The notes beneath the pieces were generated by a model that saw nothing but the letters and a program-made list of their open reading frames with translations, was not told where the DNA came from and ran no database searches. Both the position numbers and the translations under genes were made by a program. A DNA stretch of 64,000 nucleotides, from positions 1 through 64,000 of the forward strand of contig NZVE01000081.1 in NCBI GenBank assembly GCA_002697345.1. Reading direction: 5' to 3'. The stretch is from Paracoccaceae bacterium (lineage in GTDB: Bacteria > Pseudomonadota > Alphaproteobacteria > Rhodobacterales > Rhodobacteraceae). Positions 63,013 through 64,000 of the stretch are shown piece by piece (position 1 is the stretch's first letter; every line of letters begins with the position of its first letter).

Positions 63013-63041
63013 CCTGACGTCTTGTTGACTAGACTGTCAGG
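63013..63041 (-). other. Hairpin in the predicted ileS leader
   Basis: CCTGACGTCT (63013-63022) pairs with AGAC-T-GTCAGG (63031-63041) with one bulged base and an eight-base loop. On the minus strand it falls in the 5' leader of ileS, about 70-95 bases before the ATG. A second AT-rich hairpin (AGCACTT/AAGTGTT) follows near 62990-63006, then an eight-T run about 11 bases later. Its function is unknown; it might be an attenuator. Confidence 0.45.
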
Positions 63042-63083
63042 AAAGTAATTTTGAAAACTAAAACACTTAAATTCATAGCCGGT

Positions 63084-63112
63084 GATATATGGTAGGTGCC
63101 ATTACTGGTCAA
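63084..63112 (-). promoter_or_regulatory. Candidate promoter of ileS
   Basis: On the minus strand TTGACC (63107-63112), a 17-base spacer and TATATC (63084-63089). The transcript would start near 63077 and give a leader of about 130 bases before the ATG at 62945. Confidence 0.55.
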
Positions 63113-63155
63113 GTAAATTAAAGCCTAAGGCACTATTTCGTTTAAAAGGAATCAT

Positions 63156-63184
63156 TTTATATCTATCTTTTAACCTGTTATAAT
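63156..63184 (+). promoter_or_regulatory. Candidate promoter of truA
   Basis: TTTATA (63156-63161), 17 bases, perfect -10 TATAAT (63179-63184), about 45 bases before the truA ATG. Together with the ileS promoter it accounts for the 283-base gap between the two divergent genes. Confidence 0.5.
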
Positions 63185-63228
63185 TTATATTAGGCAAACA
63201 TCGTAAATTAAGGTGAAATGACTCAGAT

Positions 63229-63999
63229 ATGCCAAAATATGCTTTAAAAATAGAGTATACTGGATCACAGTTTTTTGGTTGGCAGTCACAAATCGGTTTA
63301 CCGACAATTCAAGGTGAAATTGAAAAGGCTCTGTCATGCTTGGATAAAAGTCATCCAAAACTAGTTGCTGCAGGGCGAACAGATGCTGGTGTCCATGCAC
63401 TAGGCCAAGTAGCACATGTGAACTTATCAAAAAACTGGGACCCATTTCGGTTATCGGAAGCCATTAACTTTAATTTGAAACCTCACCCCATTTCGATTAT
63501 TTGTGCAGCGGAGGTGGAAGCAGATTGGCATGCACGGTTTTCTGCCATTAATCGATATTATATCTTTAAGTTAATAGTCCGTCGGGCACCACTTACTCAT
63601 CATAAAAATTTAGTTTGGCATATAAAACATAAATTAGATTTGGGCTTAATGCAGGAAGGAGCTGCATTTCTGGTGGGAACGCATGACTTCACAACATTTA
63701 GGTCGACACTCTGCCAAGCTAAGTCCCCAATTCGAACGATTGACTCTATTGAAATTAATAAAATTAATATCCCTAATGGGATAGAGTACCAGTTTTTTTT
63801 TAAAGCTCGTTCTTACTTACATAATCAAATACGGAGCTTTGTAGGTACACTAGAACGAGTTGGGGCAAAAAAATGGACCCCCTTAGAAGTAAGTATAGCT
63901 CTGAATGCAAAATCACGCCCAGCTTGTGGACCAGTGTGTACACCCAACGGGTTGTACTTGAAGGAAGTAATCTATTCGTCAGACCCATTTGGACATTAA
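63229..63999 (+). CDS. truA: TruA, tRNA pseudouridine(38-40) synthase
   Basis: Makes pseudouridine at positions 38-40 of tRNA anticodon arms. The length is 256 and it is complete, with a TAA at 63997-63999. The catalytic Asp52 is in AAGRTDAGVHALGQ; the N-terminal MPKYALKIEYTGSQFFGW and the later FLVGTHDFTTF and RSYLHNQIRSFVGTL are typical. AAGGTG precedes the ATG. Confidence 0.96.
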   Translation: MPKYALKIEYTGSQFFGWQSQIGLPTIQGEIEKALSCLDKSHPKLVAAGRTDAGVHALGQVAHVNLSKNWDPFRLSEAINFNLKPHPISIICAAEVEADWHARFSAINRYYIFKLIVRRAPLTHHKNLVWHIKHKLDLGLMQEGAAFLVGTHDFTTFRSTLCQAKSPIRTIDSIEINKINIPNGIEYQFFFKARSYLHNQIRSFVGTLERVGAKKWTPLEVSIALNAKSRPACGPVCTPNGLYLKEVIYSSDPFGH

Positions 64000-64000
64000 A

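Noticed and set aside
63080-63110. Hairpin CCGGT/ACTGG with ATGG/CCAT upstream of truA
   Set aside because: These bases coincide with the ileS -35 and -10 boxes and spacer, which explains them better than an RNA stem.

Overview
This is an AT-rich chromosomal window of an alphaproteobacterium, most likely a low-GC, streamlined marine member of the Rhodobacterales. That placement is inferred from gene order, not from a marker phylogeny. The supporting strings are ruvCAB-ybgC-tolQRAB-pal-cpoB-tilS-ftsH, coxB-ctaB-coxF-ctaG-coxC-surf1-thrC-M16 protease next to a divergent tldD, atpHAGDC without F0 genes, groESL behind a CIRCE element, DUF484-xerC, and a choline-dependent phosphatidylcholine synthase. 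The window is densely packed: many genes overlap by 1-4 bases and only two gene-free stretches exceed about 300 bases. I see no tRNA, rRNA, insertion sequence, prophage, CRISPR array or pseudogene.

Layout. Bases 1-3145 hold the tail of an unidentified + strand gene, folD and ftsH. Bases 3146-12059 are a minus-strand block for tRNA-Ile lysidine modification (tilS), the Tol-Pal envelope machine (cpoB, pal, tolB, tolA, tolR, tolQ, ybgC) and Holliday-junction processing (ruvBAC). Then come prmA, msrA, an MFS transporter, rpsD with a strong promoter and a structured leader, and a 1200-residue 5-oxoprolinase-type protein. Bases 19889-22252 (+) carry a NUDIX hydrolase, a DUF1178 protein and aspartokinase lysC. 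Bases 22376-31320 (-) carry an FAD-linked oxidase, a GNAT acetyltransferase, an M16 peptidase, thrC and the aa3-type cytochrome oxidase assembly cluster. tldD (+) is convergent with groESL (-). Bases 35369-41141 (+) carry a membrane pyrophosphatase, a HAD phosphatase, ribF, ycgN and prs. Bases 41147-45968 (-) are the F1 ATP synthase operon. The rest holds a methyltransferase, clpA, a MotA/ExbB-like plus OmpA-like coiled-coil pair, a DUF2125 protein, an arogenate/prephenate dehydrogenase, priA, fsa, DUF484, xerC, pcs, ileS and truA.

How the genes work together. Several blocks are energy and envelope modules: oxidase assembly and the F1-ATPase build and use the proton gradient, the pyrophosphatase adds ion pumping from PPi, and two separate TolQ/MotA-type motors (Tol-Pal, and the 49487-52489 pair) would spend it on envelope work. 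ftsH and groES carry nearly identical -10 regions of the alphaproteobacterial RpoH type, so protein quality control looks co-regulated; groES also has a CIRCE/HrcA site.

Most of the window is ordinary housekeeping DNA. The points most worth a second look are the unassigned motor-like pair, a GC-rich structured element in the tldD-coxB gap, the rpsD leader RNA, the K+-dependent signature of the pyrophosphatase, the matched heat-shock promoters, and a 17-bp palindrome that contains the lysC stop codon. Translation starts were chosen from Shine-Dalgarno position and family alignment; about a dozen genes start with GTG or TTG.
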